DNA of 12,277 nt from Porticoccaceae bacterium UBA4026 (GCA_002382445.1 DGAQ01000061.1:55740-68016); one strand, 5' to 3'. Counted from the stretch's first letter, positions 1 to 6,326 are shown. Notes: a model not told the origin generated them from the sequence alone. Numbers and translations are program-made.

Positions 1-1235
1 ACTTGTTCAAGTGTCGCTCGTTGCTCACCGAGCTCGGGCATAATAGCCAAGAGTGCTTTAACTCGTCCTTCGCCCTCTATATCGTAAAAGGTGTCGCTAC
101 TATCACATAAAGGCCCCGCCATGCGACAGAGTTGAGTGGCCGTGTCATCAGATTTACTGGCATTGACCATATGAAAATACCAACCCGCAAAAATATCAAA
201 TAACACGCTGTAACCGGCATCCAAATAAAATACGGGCTTTTGCTGGCGTGTTTTCCTGGCTTCAATGGTGGAGAGCAGAATCGCCGTGTCGCTCACCATG
301 CTGCGGCCGGGTTCCACAATGATCTCAATGTTGCTGCCAAGGGCATTGGCCACAGGCCTAATCAAAATATCAGCTATGGTGTCAAAGCCAATATTCGCAC
401 GGTAGGTATCTTGATAATGCGGGCTGACATTGACCCAGTTATCGGCTGAGCTACTGTAGTTTTTGGGGTAGCCGCCGCCTAAATTGATATGCTTCAAGGG
501 GTAAGGTAATAGTTTACCCACCTCTTGGGCGTAGGCAATTAAAAACTCTGCCTCTTTTTGGTAGGCACTGGTGTCATTGACTTGGGTACCGATATGCGCG
601 TGGATACCGGTCATCGTTAAATGCTCAGGATGTTGGTTGATCCAACCGATAGCTGTTAACTGCTCTTCGCGGGTCATACCAAATTTTGAGCTTGAGGTGC
701 CTGTTTCCCAGCCAGCAGCAGCGCCGCCTTTAATTTCAGGGATAATACGCAGCGTCACATTCGCGCACTTATCAATGGCCTGAGCAACGGATAGAATACG
801 CTCCAATTCAGCCAGTGAGTCAACGTTAATCGCTTTAATCTCGGCGGCAATAACAAGCTCTAGCTCACTACGCAGTTTGGCCACACCATTAAAGACCATC
901 GCTTGCGCGGTGTAGCCTGCGGTTTGTGCTTTTACAAACTCACCGCCCGAGTTTATCTCAATGCTTAATCCTGCCTCTTTTAAAATCTGCAACACGGCAA
1001 CGTTAGCGTTGGCCTTGCTGGCGAAGCACACGGTGGTATTGGGGTGCACTCGGCGAAAATTGGTGAGTATATCGGTGGCGTTTTCGCGCAGTTTGGCTTC
1101 GGAAAACACATACAGGGGGGAGCCATACTGCTCAACCAATTCACAGGCATTAATACCATCAATCATCAATTGGTTGTTGCGGCTAGTTAAGTGGTTGGCT
1201 CTTTGCCAAGGGTGTAGGGCAACAGCGTTGTTCAT
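1..1235 (-). CDS. LysA-like PLP-dependent decarboxylase, 3' end outside window
   Basis: A fold-type III PLP decarboxylase of the diaminopimelate/ornithine decarboxylase family. LysA converts meso-diaminopimelate to lysine in the cytoplasm. I read 411 codons from the ATG at 1235 with no stop before the window edge. Visible motifs are the PLP lysine in FASKAN (K74), SKFG (183-186), HAHIGTQ (212-218), the glycine loop GGGY (253-256), the phosphate-binding EPGR (308-311) and the catalytic cysteine in GPLCDSSD (C377), which comes from the other subunit in the dimer. Usual LysA length is about 415-420 residues. Here the GD...GAY segment that normally follows the CDSSD motif is not reached 30 residues later, so the protein carries an insertion and is longer than canonical LysA. 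The ribosome binding site is weak (TAGAG). It is transcribed away from the permease with a 419-base leader. It could also be a lysine/ornithine-type or another specialised decarboxylase; family assignment is firm, substrate is not. Confidence 0.85.
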   Translation of the reverse strand, partial: MNNAVALHPWQRANHLTSRNNQLMIDGINACELVEQYGSPLYVFSEAKLRENATDILTNFRRVHPNTTVCFASKANANVAVLQILKEAGLSIEINSGGEFVKAQTAGYTAQAMVFNGVAKLRSELELVIAAEIKAINVDSLAELERILSVAQAIDKCANVTLRIIPEIKGGAAAGWETGTSSSKFGMTREEQLTAIGWINQHPEHLTMTGIHAHIGTQVNDTSAYQKEAEFLIAYAQEVGKLLPYPLKHINLGGGYPKNYSSSADNWVNVSPHYQDTYRANIGFDTIADILIRPVANALGSNIEIIVEPGRSMVSDTAILLSTIEARKTRQQKPVFYLDAGYSVLFDIFAGWYFHMVNASKSDDTATQLCRMAGPLCDSSDTFYDIEGEGRVKALLAIMPELGEQRATLEQ

Positions 1236-1249
1236 GACTCTACTCAGCA

Positions 1250-1279
1250 ACAGGATTAAGCCCTAATAATACAGGATTA
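1250..1279. repeat. Pair of ACAGGATTA direct repeats upstream of LysA-like start
   Basis: ACAGGATTA occurs at 1250-1258 and again at 1271-1279. The copies are offset by 21 bases, about two helical turns, and lie 15 to 45 bases upstream of the LysA-like ATG. Similarity continues for a few bases beyond each copy (AAGCC versus ATGGC). This geometry would suit a regulator binding one face of the DNA or RNA-level control, but no known operator is recognised. Confidence 0.35.
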
Positions 1280-1300
1280 TGGCTTGCCCTGAGTGTAAAA

Positions 1301-1306
1301 ATTATA
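1301..1306 (-). promoter_or_regulatory. Possible -10 box for the LysA-like gene
   Basis: A perfect TATAAT on the minus strand, 66 bases upstream of the LysA-like ATG. The nearest -35-like hexamer (TTGCCC) is about 21 bases further upstream, longer than the usual 16-18, so this is only a candidate promoter, possibly activator-dependent. Confidence 0.3.
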
Positions 1307-1341
1307 ACTTTCGAATACCTAAAAAACGGGCAACTCCCAGA

Positions 1342-1432
1342 TCGTATTTTTACGAAAGAGGTATGCGAAGTGGACCGTTGCTCTTTGCATTAGCGAAAGC
1401 TTGAGTCATAAATATTTCGCAATATACCTCTT
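1342..1432. other. Long imperfect hairpin with nested stem in LysA-like leader
   Basis: Three nested or adjacent stems are readable. TCGTA (1342-1346) pairs with TACGA (1351-1355) across a TTTT loop. Directly next to it, AAGAGGTATGCGAA (1356-1369) pairs with TTCGC-aat-ATACCTCTT (1416-1432), 14 base pairs with a three-base bulge. Inside that, GCTCTTTGC pairs with GCGAAAGC around ATTA, with one bulge and one wobble. Either strand can fold. It lies over 100 bases upstream of the LysA-like start and could be a leader RNA, a small RNA or a short repeat element. The AGAGGTATATTGCGA string on the minus strand slightly resembles the start of a lysine riboswitch, but the rest of that fold is not present. 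Confidence 0.45.
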
Positions 1433-1596
1433 GATTAGATGACACAGAAAAGGTCGATTATTATAAAAGCAGATGGGTTGTGATTGTCGTTACCAAGGTG
1501 CATGCATATTAACTCATCTGATCAAACCCTTTCTAAAATGCCCATGCCTATCTATTCAAAATGCGAAAATATTAGCTATAAAACGGTTCTAGCAAT

Positions 1597-1617
1597 AAAA
1601 ATAAGTTACCTATTTTT
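1597..1617 (-). terminator. Weak AT-rich hairpin downstream of the permease
   Basis: AAAAATA (1597-1603) and TATTTTT (1611-1617) form a 7-base-pair stem around a 7-base loop, about 38 bases after the permease stop. The stem has no GC pairs, so termination would be weak at best. Confidence 0.25.
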
Positions 1618-1654
1618 GGATATTGTGGATACAGCATTGACTGTCAGGGAATCT

Positions 1655-2980
1655 CTAACGAGCCCTCAATCCTTTTTTATTGATTACTTTTTGTACTACA
1701 AATATCAAACTTGATATCCCCATTAGTGTTAATAATCCAAGAGCTTCCTCACCCGTCAATTGCAACAGCATCGACGTGATAACACAGCAGCTAAGAAGAG
1801 GGATAATGGCCTTTCCGGGCATTTTAAACTGCCCCTCAGAGGGCGCACCGTCACGCATCCTCAATTTAAGGGTTGAAAGGCAGACGCCAGCATATACTAA
1901 TAAAATAGACCCCGACGCCATCACAGCCAACACTTTAAATTGACCACTAAGTGCCAGTAAGGCGATCATAAAAGCATAAAATATAATCGAAATGTATGGT
2001 GTCTTATATTTCGCGTGAACTCTGGCGAGCTGCTTTGGTAAATTCCCGTCACGCGCAGCGGCGAAAATCACCCGAGGTGTCACCAAAATATCTCCACTCA
2101 AAGTACTAAAAATTGATATTACGCCTCCAACAATTAGCAGTTTGACACCCCAGCCACCAAATACTTCATTGGCGACAACCGCCAAGGGCGCTTCAGTATT
2201 ATTAGCAAGTTCAGCACCAAGAACGCCCTGCGCTACGGTTTGCAAACCTAAATAAAGAATAAATATACTACCAAGGCCGAGGAAAATCCCGCGCGGTACT
2301 GTTTTTGCTGGATTTTCGATCTCACCACTAGCATTTAGGGCACATTCAGCGCCCGAAAAGGCAAACATCAATATCAACGTTGCCGCACCGATATTAGCAA
2401 ACGATGGCCACTCTGTGATGACTAAATTATCCATATTTATAAAGAAAATCCCTACCACTAATAAGAGTGCAAGAGGCACAAACTTAGCAATAGTATTAAA
2501 AACGTACAGCCTTACCCCAGACTTTACACCGACTATATTAGTAACAACGATAAACGTGAACAACACCATCATAAATAGCAATTTCCACATCGGCTCCTGA
2601 AGCTCCGGAACAGCAATAGACAGAGCTTCAATCATAGCAACAGTAAGAGCAGCGTCAGCGAGTACCCCCCACCCAAACCAAAGTAACATCGATGAAATAA
2701 AGCCAGCAAAGGGACCAAAGGCCTCTTCAATATAAGCATATGAGCCACCACTTCGGGTAACCCGGCTACCAATTTCCGCGTAGCACAAAAATATAAGACT
2801 GACGGCAACGCCGCATATCAGGTAGGCAATTATCGCGGCAGAACCAAGTTTTGCTGCGACCACACCAGGCAGAACAAATATCCCAGCACCAACCACCATG
2901 TTAAAAACGTTAGTCCCAAGCGCACGGGTGCCAATAGTTCTAACTAGCCCTTCATCGGATTTACCACTTAAGTCGCTGAT
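1655..2980 (-). CDS. APC-superfamily amino acid permease with no canonical start codon
   Basis: A cytoplasmic-membrane amino acid transporter of the APC superfamily, about 12 hydrophobic segments and roughly 441 residues, a normal family length. Diagnostic motifs are GAGIF with VLPG in the first helix, SGAECALNASGEIENPAKTVPRG around the sixth helix, and PRVIFAAARDGNLP in the loop after the eighth. The first canonical start is the ATG at 2899, but this sits in the middle of helix 1, directly before VVGAGIF, and has no ribosome binding site. The frame is open upstream to the TAA at about 3016-3018, and residues encoded at 2900-2950 (GLVRTIGTRALGTNVFN) match the conserved family N-terminus. An AAGGA box at 2992-2988 sits seven bases before an in-frame ATC at 2980, where ATG would be expected, giving ISDLSGKSDEG. 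I therefore take 2980 as the likely start, either non-canonical or a G-to-C change. Substrate is not predictable. Confidence 0.85.
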   Translation of the reverse strand: MSDLSGKSDEGLVRTIGTRALGTNVFNMVVGAGIFVLPGVVAAKLGSAAIIAYLICGVAVSLIFLCYAEIGSRVTRSGGSYAYIEEAFGPFAGFISSMLLWFGWGVLADAALTVAMIEALSIAVPELQEPMWKLLFMMVLFTFIVVTNIVGVKSGVRLYVFNTIAKFVPLALLLVVGIFFINMDNLVITEWPSFANIGAATLILMFAFSGAECALNASGEIENPAKTVPRGIFLGLGSIFILYLGLQTVAQGVLGAELANNTEAPLAVVANEVFGGWGVKLLIVGGVISIFSTLSGDILVTPRVIFAAARDGNLPKQLARVHAKYKTPYISIIFYAFMIALLALSGQFKVLAVMASGSILLVYAGVCLSTLKLRMRDGAPSEGQFKMPGKAIIPLLSCCVITSMLLQLTGEEALGLLTLMGISSLIFVVQKVINKKGLRAR

Positions 2981-2987
2981 GATATGT

Positions 2988-2992
2988 TCCTT
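2988..2992 (-). promoter_or_regulatory. Shine-Dalgarno box of the permease
   Basis: AAGGA on the minus strand lies seven bases before the in-frame ATC at 2980-2978 and four before a second ATC at 2983-2981. The other two frames reach stops within 30 bases, so this box can only serve the permease frame. It argues that translation begins near 2980 and not at the ATG at 2899. Confidence 0.55.
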
Positions 2993-3023
2993 TTTATTAA
3001 GTATATTTTGTAAGTTTCTGTTT

Positions 3024-3137
3024 TTATCTTATTTGCATAGGTGCAGCAGCAACCGCGACGGGGGTTGTGGTTCTTTCGAATATCCCCTGTGTGGTAGCCC
3101 TACCAGACTGACTCTGGCAGAGCGTTTTCAGCTGCAT
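3024..3137 (-). CDS. Possible 37-residue leader peptide rich in Thr, Val and Ala
   Basis: A short open frame between the metallo-hydrolase stop and the permease start. Its C-terminal half is biased: ERTTTPVAVAAAPMQIR, followed by TAA 43 bases before the permease start. Runs of Thr, Val and Ala codons in a short peptide ahead of an amino acid permease recall leader peptides such as ThrL or IlvL. Against this, it has no clear ribosome binding site and the small hairpins lie before, not after, the biased codons, unlike classical attenuators. No homologue can be confirmed here, so it may be a chance frame. Confidence 0.25.
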   Translation of the reverse strand: MQLKTLCQSQSGRATTQGIFERTTTPVAVAAAPMQIR

Positions 3138-3147
3138 TTTTAAATGC
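3092..3147. other. Cluster of short hairpins after the metallo-hydrolase gene
   Basis: GCATTT (3134-3139) pairs with AAATGC (3142-3147) right after the metallo-hydrolase stop. CCAGA (3103-3107) pairs with TCTGG (3113-3117). TGGTA (3092-3096) pairs with TACCA (3101-3105). The last two share bases 3103-3105 and cannot form together. None is followed by a T-run on the minus strand, so they do not look like an intrinsic terminator. Confidence 0.35.
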
Positions 3148-3156
3148 GCCAGGTAT

Positions 3157-4110
3157 TTAGCGAGCCAGCTCTCGCTTTACACTCGTGTAGGCACGGTTAA
3201 CAAAATTATCGTTGGCACCCCATTCGGCATCAAAGTCTTTTGTTGGCTCGGCCGCTATGACCTCTTCCAGCGTTTTACCTTTCTTAATTAACTTCTCAAA
3301 ACGCCCGTGCAAGGTGCTTAGCACTTTAATGTAGTTTTCAAGACCCGCGTAATCAGAGATTTCACCGTGGCCTGGCACAACTATCGTGGTTTCATCAATT
3401 TCATCTAGTACCGCCTGACAAAACGCGATCATACCCGCCAAGTCTCCGCCGTTGTCAGCATCGATGAATGGATAACCAGACCGGTTAAAGACATCTCCCA
3501 AATGCACAATGTTGGAGCCGCGCAAGATCACTGCGGTATCACCCGTGGTGTGAGCTGGTCCAAAATGCATGAGATCGATCTGCTCGCCATTGAAGTGGAA
3601 CTGCATGGTGTCGTCGAAAGTAATCACCGGCAGTGCACTCTTCGGATAAGCCTTTTGCAAATACTTAAGCGACACTAGATTAACAACATTGTCGCTGAGC
3701 ATTTTTTCGCGACTGTTGGCCTGGCTCACTAACCATGTGCCGCCTGGCCCTAACGCGAGGTTGCCCTCCGCATGGTCAAAGTGCCAATGGGTATTTACCG
3801 CAAAGTCTACCGACCCACCACCAATCTCGCGGATAGCATCGTCAACCTTGGGGATCATTTCTGGAAACTGGTCATCAACAATCAGCACACCTTGAGCACC
3901 GACACTGACGCCAATGTTGCCACCGGCACCAAACAACACATAAAAATTGTCGGTGACTTTTTCTGTGCGGATTTCTACTTTAGATAAATCCCAACCAAAG
4001 GCATCCAACACCTCGTCGAGTCCAAGCGCACCGTCATGAGCATGTGCGCTAGAGGCACCTACTGACAGAAATGCTAACAGAAACGTCAACTTAAACTTTC
4101 GTAAAAACAT
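3157..4110 (-). CDS. Exported metallo-beta-lactamase-fold hydrolase
   Basis: A 317-residue MBL-fold metal-dependent hydrolase. The zinc-site ligands are all visible: the HxHxDH motif in NTHWHFDH (H108, H110, D112, H113), H187 in GPAHTTGD, D206 in VHLGD and H248 in PGHG. Residues 1-24 form a signal peptide (KFKLTFLLAFLSVGASSAHA), so it acts in the periplasm or envelope. The start is the ATG at 4110 because AAGGGG at 4122-4117 precedes it at six bases and the signal peptide then begins properly; a start at 4137 would add nine residues from inside the upstream gene's end. The upstream acyl-CoA dehydrogenase stop lies in this ribosome binding site, 10 bases before the start, so the two were once in one operon. 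The fold covers beta-lactamases, lactonases and thiolesterases; the substrate is not predictable. Confidence 0.9.
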   Translation of the reverse strand: MFLRKFKLTFLLAFLSVGASSAHAHDGALGLDEVLDAFGWDLSKVEIRTEKVTDNFYVLFGAGGNIGVSVGAQGVLIVDDQFPEMIPKVDDAIREIGGGSVDFAVNTHWHFDHAEGNLALGPGGTWLVSQANSREKMLSDNVVNLVSLKYLQKAYPKSALPVITFDDTMQFHFNGEQIDLMHFGPAHTTGDTAVILRGSNIVHLGDVFNRSGYPFIDADNGGDLAGMIAFCQAVLDEIDETTIVVPGHGEISDYAGLENYIKVLSTLHGRFEKLIKKGKTLEEVIAAEPTKDFDAEWGANDNFVNRAYTSVKRELAR

Positions 4111-4120
4111 ATTTATCCCC

Positions 4121-4306
4121 TTAATCTGGCACGCCAAGAATACGCTTGGCTATCATGTTGAGCTGAACTTCCGTGGTTCCTCCCTCAATGGAGTTTGCCT
4201 TGGAGCGCATCCATGCGCGGGTGTGGGTAAACTCATCTATTGTCAGTTGCACTACGGCATCATATATCATCGTGTCAGCAGGCCAGTTTTTTATTATTTT
4301 CAACAC
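4121..4306 (-). pseudogene. C-terminal stub of an acyl-CoA dehydrogenase
   Basis: The last 50 or so codons encode FTHTRAWMRSKANSIEGGTTEVQLNMIAKRILGVPD, split here as FTHTRAWMRSKA then NSIEGGTTEVQLN then MIAKRILGVPD. This is the signature C-terminus of acyl-CoA dehydrogenases, including the IEGGTxEVQ segment near the FAD. Intact enzymes are about 380-400 residues; everything before roughly NWPADTMIYD is missing and the frame reaches a TAG at 4378-4376 upstream, with no family-like sequence. The flavin-binding body and catalytic glutamate are gone, so it cannot work as an oxidase. The reading frame of the stub is intact and its stop codon overlaps the next gene's ribosome binding site, which suggests a recent deletion or insertion event, or retention of the stub as the leader of that gene. 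Confidence 0.8.
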
Positions 4307-4365
4307 ACTGGATCTGAAATTCGAACGCCTTAAAGCCTCTGTCGCAGGTAATATCTTTGTAAGGA

Positions 4366-4397
4366 ATGGATAACTCTAATGTTTAGCCGTTATCCAT
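4366..4397. repeat. Perfect 9-base inverted repeat near the truncated gene
   Basis: ATGGATAAC (4366-4374) and GTTATCCAT (4389-4397) form a perfect 9-base-pair inverted repeat around a 14-base spacer. It lies about 60-70 bases upstream of the point where acyl-CoA dehydrogenase similarity starts. It could be an operator, or a scar of the rearrangement that removed the rest of that gene. No T-run follows on the minus strand. Confidence 0.4.
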
Positions 4398-4462
4398 CTG
4401 CACCAGACAGACTAAGCTTAACTGAAGAAGTTACCCATTAAATGACTCTCCCCTCAAAAGGC

Positions 4463-4505
4463 CTCAACCCCCCTCTAACACATTTCCCCTTACTGAGAGG
4501 TTGAG
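4463..4505 (-). terminator. Possible terminator of the amidohydrolase gene
   Basis: Starting ten bases after the amidohydrolase stop, AGAGGTTGAG (4496-4505) pairs with CTCAACC (4463-4469) plus TCT (4474-4476), a 10-base-pair stem with a four-base bulge and a 19-base loop. On the minus strand the stem is followed by GCC and TTTT, a short T-run. Position fits a terminator, but the bulge and short T-run make it uncertain. Confidence 0.35.
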
Positions 4506-4514
4506 TACAAAGAG

Positions 4515-6020
4515 CTATTTAATCACTTTCCCAGAATAATAATGGGTAGCTTGTCCTTGGTTTAAGGCAAGTTGGCCGTTCACCCACACCATTTCAATAC
4601 CCTTTGAAATGGCGGATGGATTTTCAATTGACGCATTATCTTTTATAGTCTCTTCGTTAAATAAAACGAGATCAGCATAAGCGTCCACCTTTATTTCACC
4701 ACGATCTTTAAGCCCCATATTGTGGGCGGCAAGCGATGTCATGCGTCTTATCCCTTCTTCAAGGGACATTAAGTCCATTCTATTAACAAAATAGCTTAAA
4801 AAGCGTGGAAAAGCTCCATATCCCCTTGGATGGCCTTCAAAACCACCGTCAGTGCAAATATTGGTATGTTCCCATTTCATTAATTCGCCAATGTCTTGGG
4901 ATAACATAGATTTACCCATCACAGACTGACCTTGGCTTTGGTGTTCTTCCTGCCAGATATCGGATTCTTTGAGTAATTCAGAAAACGTTTCGGCATCACT
5001 TAACCCCCGCAATACTGAGATATCAGCCAAGGTTTTTCCGACGTAACTTGGGTCAGGTCCATAAATCATAAAAACTATTCCGTCAGAAGGCGTTATATTG
5101 TCCAGAACATTTTGTATTTCATTTAAGTCATCTGCATCCCGTTCGGGAAGTAAAACCCAAAGCGTTGATTCCCAATATTCATAGGGGTAAATATCAGCGG
5201 TGATGTTCACTCCTTCAGCGCGGGCCTGGTTCAGAATATTCAAAAGTTTGGCTGTCTGTCCCCAAATTTCTTTGATTGCCAGTTTAATGTGAGAGATTTG
5301 GACCGGCATTCCTGTTTGCCTTCCAATATTTATTATTTCATTAATAGCAGGCCAGAAGAACCTGTCTTCAGAACGGATATGGGAGATATACCGACCCCCC
5401 AAGTTGGCCGTCAGTTGCGCTAATTCTATAACTTCTGCTGAAGATGAATAAATCCCGGGTTCATATTCAAGCCCCGTAGAAAGCCCAATGGCGCCTGCTG
5501 CCATCTCGGCGCGCAGTATTGTTTTCATGGCTGAAATTTCATCACCAGTGGCCTCTCGTTTGGCTCCCTCTCCCATCACCGTATTGCGGAGGGTATTGTG
5601 CCCAACATAGGACGCTATATTCATACTGACAGGCCTTTCCCTAAAAACATCTAGAGAGGATTGAAGCGGAAAATCATGTTCCCCATCTTGACCAAAAATG
5701 CTAGTTGTTATGCCTTGAGTTATCACTGCTAAGGCATCTCTATTTTCACTTAAGCCCCAATCATGGTGACTATGGGTATCTATAAAACCGGGAGAGAGGG
5801 TCAAACCTTTGGCATCAAATATTGTGTCGCCTGAAGTGGGTATTAGGTCTCCAATACTAACTATCCTCTCACCGCTGATTCTTACACTGCCTAGAAAAGC
5901 AGGCTTCCCAGTCCCGTCAATAATGCGGGCATCCTTTATTAGTGTGTCTGCAAATGATGCAGGAATTCCCCCTAAAACCCCAAGTGTCACCATACTTAAA
6001 ATTGCTAAAACTATGCGCAT
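4515..6020 (-). CDS. Exported D-aminoacylase-type amidohydrolase
   Basis: A 501-residue metal-dependent amidohydrolase of the N-acyl-D-amino-acid deacylase/D-aminoacylase group, which hydrolyses N-acyl amino acids. Residues 1-24 are a signal peptide ending PASFA, so it is likely periplasmic. Motifs in order are the N-terminal beta-sandwich strand IIDGTG (33-38), PGFIDTHSHHD with metal ligands H83 and H85, GLSTGLEYEPG (179-189), YISHIRSE with H214, ISHIK with H244, DIYPY (276-280), CTDGG with D391, HPRGYGAFPRFL (397-408), and the closing DRGEI...ADLVLF strand (439-454). The cysteine metal ligand of classical D-aminoacylase is absent: the GITT segment continues as GQDGEH. ATG at 6020 is preceded by GAGGA at a good distance. 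Family is secure; whether it acts on D-amino acids, N-acyl peptides or another amide is open. Confidence 0.88.
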   Translation of the reverse strand: MRIVLAILSMVTLGVLGGIPASFADTLIKDARIIDGTGKPAFLGSVRISGERIVSIGDLIPTSGDTIFDAKGLTLSPGFIDTHSHHDWGLSENRDALAVITQGITTSIFGQDGEHDFPLQSSLDVFRERPVSMNIASYVGHNTLRNTVMGEGAKREATGDEISAMKTILRAEMAAGAIGLSTGLEYEPGIYSSSAEVIELAQLTANLGGRYISHIRSEDRFFWPAINEIINIGRQTGMPVQISHIKLAIKEIWGQTAKLLNILNQARAEGVNITADIYPYEYWESTLWVLLPERDADDLNEIQNVLDNITPSDGIVFMIYGPDPSYVGKTLADISVLRGLSDAETFSELLKESDIWQEEHQSQGQSVMGKSMLSQDIGELMKWEHTNICTDGGFEGHPRGYGAFPRFLSYFVNRMDLMSLEEGIRRMTSLAAHNMGLKDRGEIKVDAYADLVLFNEETIKDNASIENPSAISKGIEMVWVNGQLALNQGQATHYYSGKVIK

Positions 6021-6045
6021 GCTTGTTTCCTCTTCTCCGAGACAT

Positions 6046-6059
6046 TAACCTATCGGTTA
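6046..6059. promoter_or_regulatory. Operator-like palindrome TAACC-TATC-GGTTA
   Basis: A perfect 5-base inverted repeat with a four-base centre, 26 bases upstream of the amidohydrolase ATG. Its size and position suit a repressor site in the 5' leader, for example a TetR-family dimer. No matching regulator gene is in the window. Confidence 0.3.
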
Positions 6060-6204
6060 TTTTTCGCACTTTATTATTTTTAATGTTAAATCCCATTGGC
6101 AGTAGCAGACTTTATACCTTTTAGTTCCGAGTGCCTATATCTCTATGCGAAGGCCAAAGTCCTTAGTCTCTATATCCCTGTTTGCGGCTTTGAAATGATC
6201 TTTT

Positions 6205-6326
6205 TGTAGTGGTCAAATAAATCTGGCCACGGCATAAGAGACAAGTTCATACTTTGTCTCCACCTTATTGGGTGGCAATCCACCCTTATGCTGAGGCGTC
6301 CAATAAATATTGAGGATGGAATCTTA
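6205..6326 (+). mobile_element. Orphan IS3-like insertion sequence terminus (remnant)
   Basis: TGTAGTGGTC (6205-6214) starts like an IS3-family terminal inverted repeat, followed by a second arm GGCCAC (6225-6230), stacked hairpins and then GAGG (6312-6315), which looks like the ribosome binding site that would precede a transposase orfA. No transposase coding follows and no inverted partner of this terminus is found in the window. I recall similar sequence at the left ends of gammaproteobacterial IS3-type elements, but cannot run the search. Alternatives are a nonautonomous element or a genuine structured RNA. Confidence 0.4.
6232..6291. other. Three-way-junction fold (two hairpins inside an outer stem)
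   Basis: GCATAA(G) at 6232-6238 pairs with (C)TTATGC at 6285-6291. Enclosed are GAGACAA (6238-6244) with TTGTCTC (6254-6260), a 7-base-pair stem with a 9-base loop, and GGGTGG (6270-6275) with CCACCC (6280-6285), a 6-base-pair stem with loop CAAT. All stems are perfect; only nine bases join the two hairpins. An alternative pairing of CCACC (6260-6264) with GGTGG (6271-6275) competes with the second hairpin. Both strands can fold. Confidence 0.55.

Larger units (their letters stand above)
1236..1654. other. 419-base gene-free spacer between permease and LysA-like gene
   Basis: No convincing gene on either strand. A plus-strand open frame at 1484-1714 has no family features and overlaps the permease end, so it is not called. 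The spacer holds, in the minus direction, a weak AT-only hairpin after the permease (1597-1617), a long imperfect hairpin (1342-1432), a TATAAT box (1306-1301) and two 9-base direct repeats close to the LysA-like start (1250-1279). It probably contains the promoter and leader of the LysA-like gene. Confidence 0.7.

Noticed and set aside
1342..1432. Lysine riboswitch
   Set aside because: Only a short AGAGGT-like string matches; the five-helix core, its conserved loops and the required length are absent.
1484..1714. Plus-strand open frame of 76 codons
   Set aside because: No family motifs, no credible ribosome binding site, overlaps the end of the well-supported permease on the other strand and sits in AT-rich spacer.
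3050..3067. CAACC/GGTTG pair as a terminator for the metallo-hydrolase
   Set aside because: Stem of only five pairs, over 90 bases after the stop and no T-run.
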